18,362 nt of DNA, from assembly GCA_034667245.1 (NCBI GenBank), contig JAXDKI010000136.1:1-18362 (forward strand), read 5' to 3'. The translations under genes were made by a program, and so were the position numbers. Source of the stretch: DATBFX01 sp034667245 (GTDB lineage: Bacteria > Chloroflexota > Chloroflexia > Thermomicrobiales > UBA6265). The notes below the pieces were generated by a model. That model had not been told where the DNA came from and made no database searches. It saw nothing but the letters and a program-made list of their open reading frames with translations. Shown here piece after piece: positions 1 to 5,749 of this stretch; within the stretch, counting starts at the first letter, position 1; each line of letters starts with the position of its first letter.

Positions 1-2
1 CG

Positions 3-344
3 GACGTCGATTCGGTGCGCGCGCAGAGGGCCGCCGTCGAACAGGTGGCCGGCTTACCGCTGATGTCGAAGGAGCTGCGAGGCTGGATCGAGACCGCCTC
101 CCGCCAGGCCGGTTGCGAACCGCCGTCGGCGAATCAGGTCAGACGGCGGCTCGGTGCCTGGTTTCGGGCGCAGCTGCGCGAGCAGGTCGGCCTGATGTCG
201 CCGCCGGTCGAGAACTTCGGCGAGCAGCTGCGCGAAGTGGGTCGCGTTGCCGCCACCTTGACGCCACGACTGGAGGCGGAAACGCGCCGCATCGTCGCCG
301 AGCTCGGCGCTCAGCAGCGCAACGAGCTCACCGAGGCCGAATAG
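3..344 (+). CDS. Hypothetical protein, C-terminal part (5' end outside window)
   Basis: The reading frame is open from the left edge of the window, so this is the C-terminal 113 residues of a longer protein. A GTG at 15 could be a start, but the frame stays open above it and no ribosome binding site is visible. The fragment is rich in Arg, Glu, Ala and Leu and looks mostly helical and soluble, with no membrane segment or signal peptide. Third-position GC is high, as in the neighbours, which supports coding. I do not recognise the family. The basic segment around residues 45-60 (VRRRLGAWFRAQLRE) could be amphipathic or nucleic-acid binding, but this is a guess. Confidence 0.5.
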   Translation, partial: DVDSVRAQRAAVEQVAGLPLMSKELRGWIETASRQAGCEPPSANQVRRRLGAWFRAQLREQVGLMSPPVENFGEQLREVGRVAATLTPRLEAETRRIVAELGAQQRNELTEAE

Positions 345-426
345 ATGTTCCTGGCGCTCCTCTGCGCCTGCTCAGGAGTAGTTGACACCCATGGGTACTC
401 GCGTGGACCGATCCGGTGGTCGCGGT

Positions 427-454
427 ACGAGCAAAGCATGCTTGCCACGCTCGT
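427..454 (+). terminator. Hairpin after the first gene, possible weak terminator
   Basis: ACGAGC at 427-432 pairs with GCTCGT at 449-454. The loop contains the palindrome AAGCATGCTT (434-443). Only three T follow, so termination would be weak. It lies between the stop at 344 and the small ORF starting at 477, so it could instead regulate that ORF. Further upstream, TTGACA (382-387) runs directly into the perfect palindrome ACCCATGGGT (387-396), but no convincing -10 follows. Confidence 0.3.
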
Positions 455-476
455 TTCGTCGTGGTAGGCATGGAAC

Positions 477-656
477 ATGGTTCTCGTGCGTCCCGATCGC
501 GTGGCGCCGACGAGCAGCCGCGCCAAGCGTCCGGTGGCCTGGGGCGTCGGTTTCGTCTTCCGTCCGCTCGAGGTTGTTATGGGCGGCGAGCTGTTCGGCT
601 CGGTCGATCTGGAGACCAAGGCCGTGGCGATCCGCGAGTGGCCGTCACGCAACTAG
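477..656 (+). CDS. Small hypothetical protein, 59 residues
   Basis: A short ATG-TAG frame encodes 59 residues. I call it because about 48 of its 58 sense codons after the start end in G or C, the codon signature of real genes here, and because the C-terminal half reads like a folded strand-rich domain (GGELFGSVDLETKAVAIREW). An in-frame stop lies at 465-467, so the ATG at 477 is the first available start. The ribosome binding site is poor. There is no signal peptide or membrane segment. The N-terminal 20 residues are basic (pI probably high). I do not recognise the family. It stands alone, with about 110 bp to the kinase gene downstream. It could be a small regulatory protein or a chance ORF. 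Confidence 0.5.
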   Translation: MVLVRPDRVAPTSSRAKRPVAWGVGFVFRPLEVVMGGELFGSVDLETKAVAIREWPSRN

Positions 657-764
657 CCAACCTTGCACTGAGCTGCCTCGTTCGATAGACCGACGGGATC
701 TCGCCCCGAAGACCTCTGCCGTGGGCGGCTGCGCCTCGGGGTAGGTGAAAGCTAGGGCGACATC

Positions 765-1265
765 GTGAAACGGGTGCTGCTCACGGGCATGTCGGGCACC
801 GGAAAGTCGACGGTGATCGAGGACCTGGCCGCACGCGGCTACAAGGCCGTCGATGCGGACGAGGACGGGCTGTCCGAAGTGGTAAGCGTCCCCGACGACC
901 AACCGACCGGCCTGGACCCCGGGCAGGACTGGGTCTGGCGAGAAGACCGCATTCAGGACCTCCTGTCAACCGCCGATGCCAACGTGCTGTTCCTCGGCGG
1001 GTGCGCTCCGAACCAGGGGAAGTTTTACCCGCAGTTCGACCACATCGTTCTGCTGACCGCGCCCGCCCACGTGATCGTCGAGCGGTTGGCCACGCGGACG
1101 GGCAATCCGTACGGGAAACGGCCCGAGGAGGTCGCGCGCGTGCTGGGTCTGCGGCAAACCATCGAGCCGCTGTTGCGACGGGGGGCAGGGCACGTCGTCG
1201 ACACCAGCGTGCCGCTCGACCAGGTGGTGGCCGAGGTGCTCCGGCTCGTGGGTGTACGCGACTGA
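765..1265 (+). CDS. P-loop NTPase / shikimate kinase-like AAA_18 protein
   Basis: The 166-residue protein starts with a typical nucleotide-kinase strand and P-loop: GMSGTGKS at residues 8-15, then a short LID-like Arg-rich region (ERLATRTGNPYGKRPEE, about 106-122). It resembles the shikimate kinase, adenylate kinase and AAA_18 groups of small P-loop kinases. The DxD-like DADED at about residues 30-34 could bind Mg2+ or substrate. The substrate cannot be told: the residues expected of a true shikimate kinase are not clearly present, so a general small-molecule or nucleoside kinase is as likely. It has no membrane segment and should be cytosolic. The start is GTG at 765, preceded by a weak AGGG. 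TTGCAC (663-668) with TAGACC (686-691), spaced 17 bp, is a possible weak promoter. A nested hairpin (704-709 with 736-741) lies in the leader. Confidence 0.85.
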   Translation: MKRVLLTGMSGTGKSTVIEDLAARGYKAVDADEDGLSEVVSVPDDQPTGLDPGQDWVWREDRIQDLLSTADANVLFLGGCAPNQGKFYPQFDHIVLLTAPAHVIVERLATRTGNPYGKRPEEVARVLGLRQTIEPLLRRGAGHVVDTSVPLDQVVAEVLRLVGVRD

Positions 1266-1301
1266 TCGACATTGCGGCAAGCGCGATCAACCGCCCGGTC
1301 A

Positions 1302-1362
1302 CGGGGGCTGCCCCCGGTGTCAGCCACTCGATGAGGAGGTGTGACCTTCTTGGCGCTCCTCA
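1302..1362. terminator. Hairpins between convergent genes
   Basis: Two inverted repeats lie between the converging kinase and MFS genes. CGGGGG (1302-1307) pairs with CCCCCG (1311-1316) over a 3-nt loop. TGAGGAG (1332-1338) pairs with CTCCTCA (1356-1362). Neither is followed by a real T-tract, so any termination would be weak or assisted by Rho. Their placement between two gene ends is the main support. Confidence 0.35.
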
Positions 1363-1365
1363 ACG

Positions 1366-2634
1366 TCAAATCTCGCGGAGCGTCTGTGAGGCGATCCCCA
1401 AGCCAGCGGTGAAGAGCGACGACAGGACGGCGCCCGTCGCAACCGCGGTGGGCGTGCCGAGTCGGTCCGCCAGCAGACCCATCGGCATCGCGCCGAGCGG
1501 CATCAGACCGAAAGTCAACATATAAATGCCCATAACCCGCCCACGGACGTCGTCCGTGATGCGGTGCTGGAGGATCGCGTTGTTGGCGCTCATGAAGTTG
1601 GCGCCGAGGAGACCGGCGATCACGAGGAGCGGCAGGGTGAAGTAGACGGAGTGGGAGACAGCGATGGTGGCGATCACCGCACCGTAGACGACGCAGTTGA
1701 GCACGAGTGAGCGGCCCGCGGCCTTGCTCCGGCGTCCCGACGCGACCATCAACGAGCCGACGACGGCGCCCGCTCCAGACGCGGCCATCAGGAATCCTAA
1801 GCCCGCCGGGCCGATTTTGAGGATGTCACGGGCGAAGACGGTCAGGAACGTGATGTACGGGAAGACGAAGAACGTGGGAACGGCCGCCAGGAGAAACAGG
1901 GCGCGGAGATCGGGTCGTCCGGCGACGATGCGGAAGCCATCGAGCATGGTGCCGAAGCCGACGAGGACGGTGCGCGGCGCGCCGGGAAAGCGAGCGGTGC
2001 CGACGAGCCACAGCGCCAGCAGCAGTGCCCCCGCCTGGAGGAGGAACGCCTCCCCCGTCCCGACGAAGCCGATCATTGCCCCAGCCAGCGACGGTCCGAC
2101 GATGCGGGTCATGTTCTGTCCGGCGCTGATCAGCCCGACGGCGTTGGTGAGGTCGTCGCGCGCCACCAGACGGGGAACGAGCGACTGCTGAGCCGGACTG
2201 AGAATGGCTTGGAGGGAACCGTTGAGGAAGGCGGCGACCAGCAGGTGCCATGGCGCCACCGAGCCGGCAATGACGTCGATTGCGACCAGGCTGGCCAGGA
2301 GTGCCGCCAGGGCTTGACTCGTCATCAGGACCCGACGCCGGTCGAACCGATCGATAAGGACGCCGGCCGGAACGGAGATCAGTAGAAACGGGATGCCGGC
2401 CATGAAGGCGACGAGACCGACGAAGGACTTGGAGTCGGTGAGGTCGAGTGCCAGCCAACCGAGCGCGGTCGATTGCATCCATTGGCCGAGGGAGGCGGCA
2501 ATCGCGCTGAGCCAGAGCCGGCGGAACGTCGGATAGCGAGCAACGGCGGTGAAGATGGCAAAGCGCGGTTTGTCTGTCGAAATGTTGATTTGAGGCTGGT
2601 CGTCGGTCGCAGTGATCGATTCAAGCGAGGGCAT
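1366..2634 (-). CDS. MFS transporter, MFS_3 / enterobactin-exporter (EntS)-like
   Basis: This membrane protein of about 422 residues has the length and hydrophobic pattern of a 12-helix major facilitator. The segment LIDRFDRRRVLM after the second helix is the conserved MFS loop 2-3 motif (D-R-x-x-R-R). The opening (YPTFRRLWLSAIAASLGQWMQSTALGWL) and the stretch around SPAQQSLVPRLVARDDLTNAVGL are typical of the MFS_3 or DHA3-type family, which includes EntS and macrolide exporters. The expected role is proton-driven export of a small molecule; the substrate cannot be read. I choose ATG at 2634, which has GGAG 12 nt upstream. A TTG at 2652 would add six residues but has no clear ribosome binding site. 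The gene is monocistronic, with its own promoter-like region upstream. Confidence 0.88.
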   Translation of the reverse strand: MPSLESITATDDQPQINISTDKPRFAIFTAVARYPTFRRLWLSAIAASLGQWMQSTALGWLALDLTDSKSFVGLVAFMAGIPFLLISVPAGVLIDRFDRRRVLMTSQALAALLASLVAIDVIAGSVAPWHLLVAAFLNGSLQAILSPAQQSLVPRLVARDDLTNAVGLISAGQNMTRIVGPSLAGAMIGFVGTGEAFLLQAGALLLALWLVGTARFPGAPRTVLVGFGTMLDGFRIVAGRPDLRALFLLAAVPTFFVFPYITFLTVFARDILKIGPAGLGFLMAASGAGAVVGSLMVASGRRSKAAGRSLVLNCVVYGAVIATIAVSHSVYFTLPLLVIAGLLGANFMSANNAILQHRITDDVRGRVMGIYMLTFGLMPLGAMPMGLLADRLGTPTAVATGAVLSSLFTAGLGIASQTLREI

Positions 2635-2666
2635 CAGTAGCGGGCGCTCCAAAGGAGTGAAATCAG

Positions 2667-2694
2667 ATTATGTGCAAGCCTAGCACATGAGGCT
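2667..2694 (-). promoter_or_regulatory. Putative promoter and operator of the MFS gene
   Basis: Read on the minus strand, a CATAAT -10-like box (2672-2667) lies about 33 nt above the ATG. Overlapping inverted repeats cover it: TGTGC (2671-2675) with GCACA (2683-2687), and AGCCT (2677-2681) with AGGCT (2690-2694). This arrangement suits a repressor that blocks polymerase, as is common for drug exporters. No good -35 is visible. No regulator gene adjoins. Confidence 0.35.
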
Positions 2695-2756
2695 AGAACC
2701 CTCGATGCCGTCTGATGGACGCGTGAGGAGTTTGTCGTTGAGGGGAGGCGGAAACG

Positions 2757-2843
2757 GGGCGAGGTGCTTCGCTGGCGTTCAGGATGTTCGCGGGGGGCTG
2801 TCCCCCTCATCGAATATCTTGAGCGGAGCGAAGGACCTCGCCC
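2757..2843. repeat. Long imperfect inverted repeat (87 bp), REP/MITE-like
   Basis: The outer arms at 2757-2773 and 2827-2843 are 17 bp with one mismatch (left arm GGGCGAGGTGCTTCGCT). Inner arms 2778-2790 and 2811-2823 match at 10 of 13 positions. The centre is a tight hairpin of GGGGG and CCCCC (2793-2797, 2802-2806). The whole element folds into one long stem on either strand. It lies in the roughly 300-bp gap between the MFS gene and the secreted-protein operon, where I see no gene. Its modular arms suggest a dispersed intergenic element, but only one copy is in this window. Confidence 0.65.
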
Positions 2844-2895
2844 GTTACAGCTCTTGAATCTCCAGATAACCAGCAGCACGTGCCGTTGCAGTGAT

Positions 2896-2921
2896 GAGGC
2901 AGGTCGTTAGTTGACCTCCTC
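2896..2921 (-). terminator. Hairpin just after the secreted-protein operon
   Basis: GAGG-C-AGGTC (2896-2905) pairs with GACCT-CCTC (2913-2921), giving nine base pairs with one bulged C over a 7-nt loop. It begins 16 nt beyond the stop codon of the minus-strand gene at 2937. No T-run follows, so it may stabilise the RNA end instead of terminating on its own. Confidence 0.35.
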
Positions 2922-2936
2922 AGCGGCCGGCGGCGG

Positions 2937-3431
2937 TTAGATCTTCCCCTTGACGGGGATCCACTGGTTCGCCTGGCCTTTGCGGAACATCGGATTCTTG
3001 CCGCGGTCGACTGGCACCACCTCGACCTTGACGGGCAGGGCTCCGTTGGAGGCGGGGGCGAAGGCCTGCACCAGGATATCGATGCCGGCGCTGCTGTTCT
3101 TGAGGTCCTTCGACCGCTTGATGACAAGCTCGTAGCCGTGGTTGAAGCCGTCGTCCATGTAGAGCAGCTCCGTCTTGCCTTCGTCGCCGAAGGGCACGGT
3201 GACGACGAGTTTGACGGGTCCGGTCGCGGCGTCGAACATCTCGCGATAGGAATAGAGGTTGATGTGGGTTTCCCGGCCACCGATGCGCAGGCCTGGGTCG
3301 GTCTTGCACCAGGTGCGCCCGGCCAGAGCCGGACCGGCGAGCTCGATCGTCGGCACAGCGGCGAGGATGACCCCGGCGAGGAGCTTGGCTGAGAAGTCAC
3401 GGCGCGAAAGTCGGAGATGCGGTGCATTCAT
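2937..3431 (-). CDS. Tat-exported hypothetical protein, WCxxDPG family
   Basis: The protein has 164 residues. Residues 9-13 are SRRDF, a twin-arginine signal, followed by a hydrophobic core and a probable cleavage after ALA at about residue 37. The mature part is small and strand-rich and begins with WCKTDPG (41-47). It shares this motif, a D-x-G-F-N motif in mid-protein and overall length with the protein encoded just upstream, so the two are paralogues. I do not recognise the family and infer no function. Tat export suggests folding or cofactor binding before export, unlike its Sec-exported partner. GGAGG lies 8 nt before the ATG. It is the second gene of a two-gene operon, 29 bp after the first. 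Confidence 0.8.
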   Translation of the reverse strand: MNAPHLRLSRRDFSAKLLAGVILAAVPTIELAGPALAGRTWCKTDPGLRIGGRETHINLYSYREMFDAATGPVKLVVTVPFGDEGKTELLYMDDGFNHGYELVIKRSKDLKNSSAGIDILVQAFAPASNGALPVKVEVVPVDRGKNPMFRKGQANQWIPVKGKI

Positions 3432-3460
3432 GGTAGGGTCCTCCGCAAGTAACCGCTCAC

Positions 3461-3934
3461 CTACAAACTGCGGACGACGCGAGTCTTGACGGAGAGACCG
3501 CCGTTCGTACCATCACGCCTGATCGTGTCGCCGTTGTCCGGGATGATTTCGACCTGCATCGGAATGTCGGTCCGCCCGCCGGCTGAGACGCTGACCTTGA
3601 TCTGAACGGGGAACGAGCGTCTGCCCTCGTCCCAGTCCCGCACAGTCCGGAAGGTCACCTCTTCGCCTAAGCCGTTGAAGCCGGCGTCGGTCCACAGCAG
3701 CTGGCGGTCAACACCTCTGGGCGTCTTGATGGTGACCTGGATCGGGCCGTCGACGAGTGGCTGGTACTCGAGCGGGATGGCAACCCAGATCTGGACGACG
3801 GTGCCGTTGAGAGCAACGCCCGGATCGGCACGGCACCAGCTGATGCCGGCGGAGGCGGTGTTGATCTGGAGCGCCAATACCAAGGCCATCAGCCCTAGGA
3901 CGGTCAATCGAGGGAGTCGCAGTAGTGTCGGCAT
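3461..3934 (-). CDS. Sec-exported hypothetical protein, WCxxDPG family
   Basis: The 157-residue protein opens with a classical Sec signal: a basic N-terminus, a hydrophobic stretch (residues 11-22) and cleavage after ASA at about residue 29. The mature part starts with WCRADPG (33-39) and has D-A-G-F-N later, matching its neighbour at 2937-3431. The pattern of alternating hydrophobic residues suggests a beta-sandwich secreted or wall-exposed domain. A single conserved Cys makes an intramolecular disulfide unlikely. AGGAGG stands 8 nt before the ATG, an excellent ribosome binding site. It is the first gene of the operon, divergent from the cyclic-di-GMP operon. Function unknown. Confidence 0.8.
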   Translation of the reverse strand: MPTLLRLPRLTVLGLMALVLALQINTASAGISWCRADPGVALNGTVVQIWVAIPLEYQPLVDGPIQVTIKTPRGVDRQLLWTDAGFNGLGEEVTFRTVRDWDEGRRSFPVQIKVSVSAGGRTDIPMQVEIIPDNGDTIRRDGTNGGLSVKTRVVRSL

Positions 3935-3958
3935 CGAACGATCCTCCTTCGGGGTGTC

Positions 3959-3980
3959 CCGGACGGCGCTCTCCGTCCGG
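3959..3980 (-). promoter_or_regulatory. Hairpin in the 5' leader of the secreted-protein operon
   Basis: CCGGACGG (3959-3966) and CCGTCCGG (3973-3980) form a perfect 8-bp inverted repeat with a 6-nt loop, 25 nt above the ATG at 3934. It leaves the AGGAGG site free. It may stabilise the mRNA 5' end or bind a regulator. Confidence 0.4.
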
Positions 3981-3983
3981 CAT

Positions 3984-4057
3984 GGCCCAAGAGTAGGTAT
4001 TACGGGCCCAATAGGTTATGACCTGTGGGTAGGAACCCCGGTCAAGGACTATGGTCC
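3984..4057. promoter_or_regulatory. Repeated operator-like boxes in the divergent region
   Basis: GGCCCAA followed by TAGGT occurs twice (3984-3998 and 4005-4016), 18-21 bp apart. Two 12-bp quasi-palindromes with a TATG centre follow: AGGT-TATG-ACCT (4013-4024) and GGAC-TATG-GTCC (4046-4057), centres 33 bp apart. The second resembles the DosR/NarL-type box GGGACTWWAGTCCC. The region lies between the divergent secreted-protein and cyclic-di-GMP operons and could serve both. The gene-free stretch runs from 3935 to 4345. Confidence 0.4.
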
Positions 4058-4154
4058 CGGACTAGGAATATCGGCCTATTACGCTGTGTTGGAGGAAGCA
4101 GTCGGATCACCGGATTACCTCACTCGACCACGACGCAAATGCAGACCCGTCCCG

Positions 4155-4354
4155 CTCAATGCGCAAAGCTGCCCGACGAACGGGAGTTGAGCCGCCTTGT
4201 GATCGGTACCCGAGGACCTGTGGCAAGCATGCCTACCGGGGGGTGCCGGTCGGCTGGGCTCACCGATACCCTGACAACCGTAACGGTGGGCGATGTGTCC
4301 ACGCGCTTGCCGGGCGCCGCGACGATCCGGCCGGGGATACCGATCATGCTTGCC
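4155..4354 (+). promoter_or_regulatory. Structured leader of the cyclic-di-GMP operon, possible RNA switch
   Basis: CTCAA (4155-4159) pairs with TTGAG (4187-4191) around an inner CCCG/CGGG hairpin and a bulge containing GCGCAAAGC. Further on, ATCGGT (4202-4207) pairs with ACCGAT (4262-4267) around a local hairpin GGCA-AGCA-TGCC (4222-4233). GGCAAGCATG (4222-4231) is also exactly complementary to CATGCTTGCC (4345-4354), which includes the start codon. The local hairpin and start-codon pairing exclude each other, as in a translational switch. The resemblance to the cyclic-di-GMP-I (GEMM) riboswitch core is faint. Confidence 0.3.
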
Positions 4355-5737
4355 CGCGTGCGGAACCGGTTCGACTACGCCGACGTGCCAACCTGCCTGC
4401 GCCGCTATCTGGTCGCGGTCAGCGTCGGCGGCCTGGCTCTGACCGTAGGCTTAGCAGTCGTCGTGCACGGTGAGCTCGCCCCGCACCACGTGCTTCTGGC
4501 GATCGTGCTTGTAGCGCTGGCCGCCGTCGCCGAGCGCTATCCGCTCCACCTGACCCACAAAACGAACATCAATCTCGGGACCGCCGCCTACGTCGCGATG
4601 CTTCTGACTCTTCCCTTGATGCTTCCTGCCGTCCTTGCCCTGGTCGCGTCCGCCGGCGCCCAGACGGCAAGGATGCGGAGTAATCGGAACCTGGGGTTCT
4701 CCGAGCCGGCGTTCAACGTCGCGCAGACCGCCCTGTATGTGGCGGCCGCAGTACCCGTCTTCACGCTGCTGCGCGACATGCCGCTGGGCCCGTCCCTCGG
4801 CGACTTCGGCAGCCTCGGTGCGGTAGTCGCGGCATCACTGGCGATGCACCTGGTGAACACGGGACTGGTTAGTGTGGCCGCCGGGTTGCAGATGGGAATT
4901 TCGCCGCTGCGCGTCTGGTGGCATAACCTGGCTCTCGACCTGACCCCGCACATCACGCTGACCGTCCTCGGCTTCACCGCCGCCTACGTCGCCGACGCCC
5001 AGCCGCTGCTGCTGCCCGTCCTGGCCGTACCCGGCGTTCTCGTCCAACGGTCGGTCGCGCAAACCGTGCGGCTTCGCGTCGATACGCATGAGGCGCTCGC
5101 CTCGCTCGTCGAGGTGGTCGAACTGCGTGACCCCTACACCGCAGGCCACTCGCGGCGGGTCGCCACGACGGCGCGATTGATCGCGTTGCAGCTCGGGCTC
5201 ACAGCAGAGGAGGCCGACATCGTCGAGAGTGCCGGCCGGGTTCACGACATCGGCAAGGTTGCCGTCGACCCGCTCATCCTCGTCAAGCGAGGCAAGCTGA
5301 CGGCCGATGAGTGCGGGCAGATGCGGCAGCACCCGACGCTCGGGGCCAATGTCGTCGAGCGGTTCGCCGCCTACCAACGCGGGACGGCGTTCGTCCGTCA
5401 CCACCATGAGGCGTGGGACGGCTCCGGGTATCCGGACGGCCAGGCGGGTGAGGCGATCCCGCTCGGAGCCCGTATCCTCGCCGTGGCCGATACGTTCGAC
5501 GCGCTTACCAGCGATCGTCCCTATCGGGATGGGATGGCCGTGGCGCAGGCGATGGCGATCTTGGACGACGGGGCGGGCAGGCAATGGGACCCGCGCGCCG
5601 TGGAGGCATTGCGGGATCTTTTGCGGGAGACACCGGGGGACGTGCCTCTCTTCTCCCGCGATGAGCAAACGGCGACCGCGGCTTCTGCACTCCGGCTGGT
5701 CGAGGGCCCAACCCTCGTCGGTCGGGATGCGGCCTGA
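4346..5737 (+). CDS. Membrane HD-GYP cyclic-di-GMP phosphodiesterase
   Basis: The 463-residue protein has a multi-helix membrane region (about residues 20-250) and a C-terminal HD-GYP domain, which hydrolyses cyclic-di-GMP to pGpG or GMP. Visible signature residues are H-D (300-301, in VHDIGK), H-H-H (352-354), G-Y-P (361-363) and the following ILAVADTFDALTSDRPYR, so the metal site appears complete. The membrane part shares FN-x-AQTAL and MH-x-VN motifs with the next protein, suggesting a common sensor. I choose ATG at 4346: GGGGA lies 8 nt upstream and the protein from here looks natural. The frame stays open to 4025, but that extension is low-quality and probably untranslated. The next gene starts 12 bp after its stop. 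Confidence 0.9.
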   Translation: MLARVRNRFDYADVPTCLRRYLVAVSVGGLALTVGLAVVVHGELAPHHVLLAIVLVALAAVAERYPLHLTHKTNINLGTAAYVAMLLTLPLMLPAVLALVASAGAQTARMRSNRNLGFSEPAFNVAQTALYVAAAVPVFTLLRDMPLGPSLGDFGSLGAVVAASLAMHLVNTGLVSVAAGLQMGISPLRVWWHNLALDLTPHITLTVLGFTAAYVADAQPLLLPVLAVPGVLVQRSVAQTVRLRVDTHEALASLVEVVELRDPYTAGHSRRVATTARLIALQLGLTAEEADIVESAGRVHDIGKVAVDPLILVKRGKLTADECGQMRQHPTLGANVVERFAAYQRGTAFVRHHHEAWDGSGYPDGQAGEAIPLGARILAVADTFDALTSDRPYRDGMAVAQAMAILDDGAGRQWDPRAVEALRDLLRETPGDVPLFSRDEQTATAASALRLVEGPTLVGRDAA

Positions 5738-5749
5738 GGGGCGGCGGGT

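Noticed and set aside
382..744. 120-codon frame over the region between the first gene and the kinase
   Set aside because: Composition is low-complexity Arg/Ser, and the other frame at 477-656 has the coding-like codon pattern.
4201..4275. Full cyclic-di-GMP-I riboswitch upstream of the HD-GYP gene
   Set aside because: Only parts of the core resemble the consensus; the GGGCAAACC and GACGCAAAGCC segments are not present in order. I keep it as a structured leader only.
4025..4345. N-terminal extension of the HD-GYP protein from an upstream start
   Set aside because: The added 107 residues lack family character. The same DNA holds palindromes and hairpins, and a good start with GGGGA exists at 4346.
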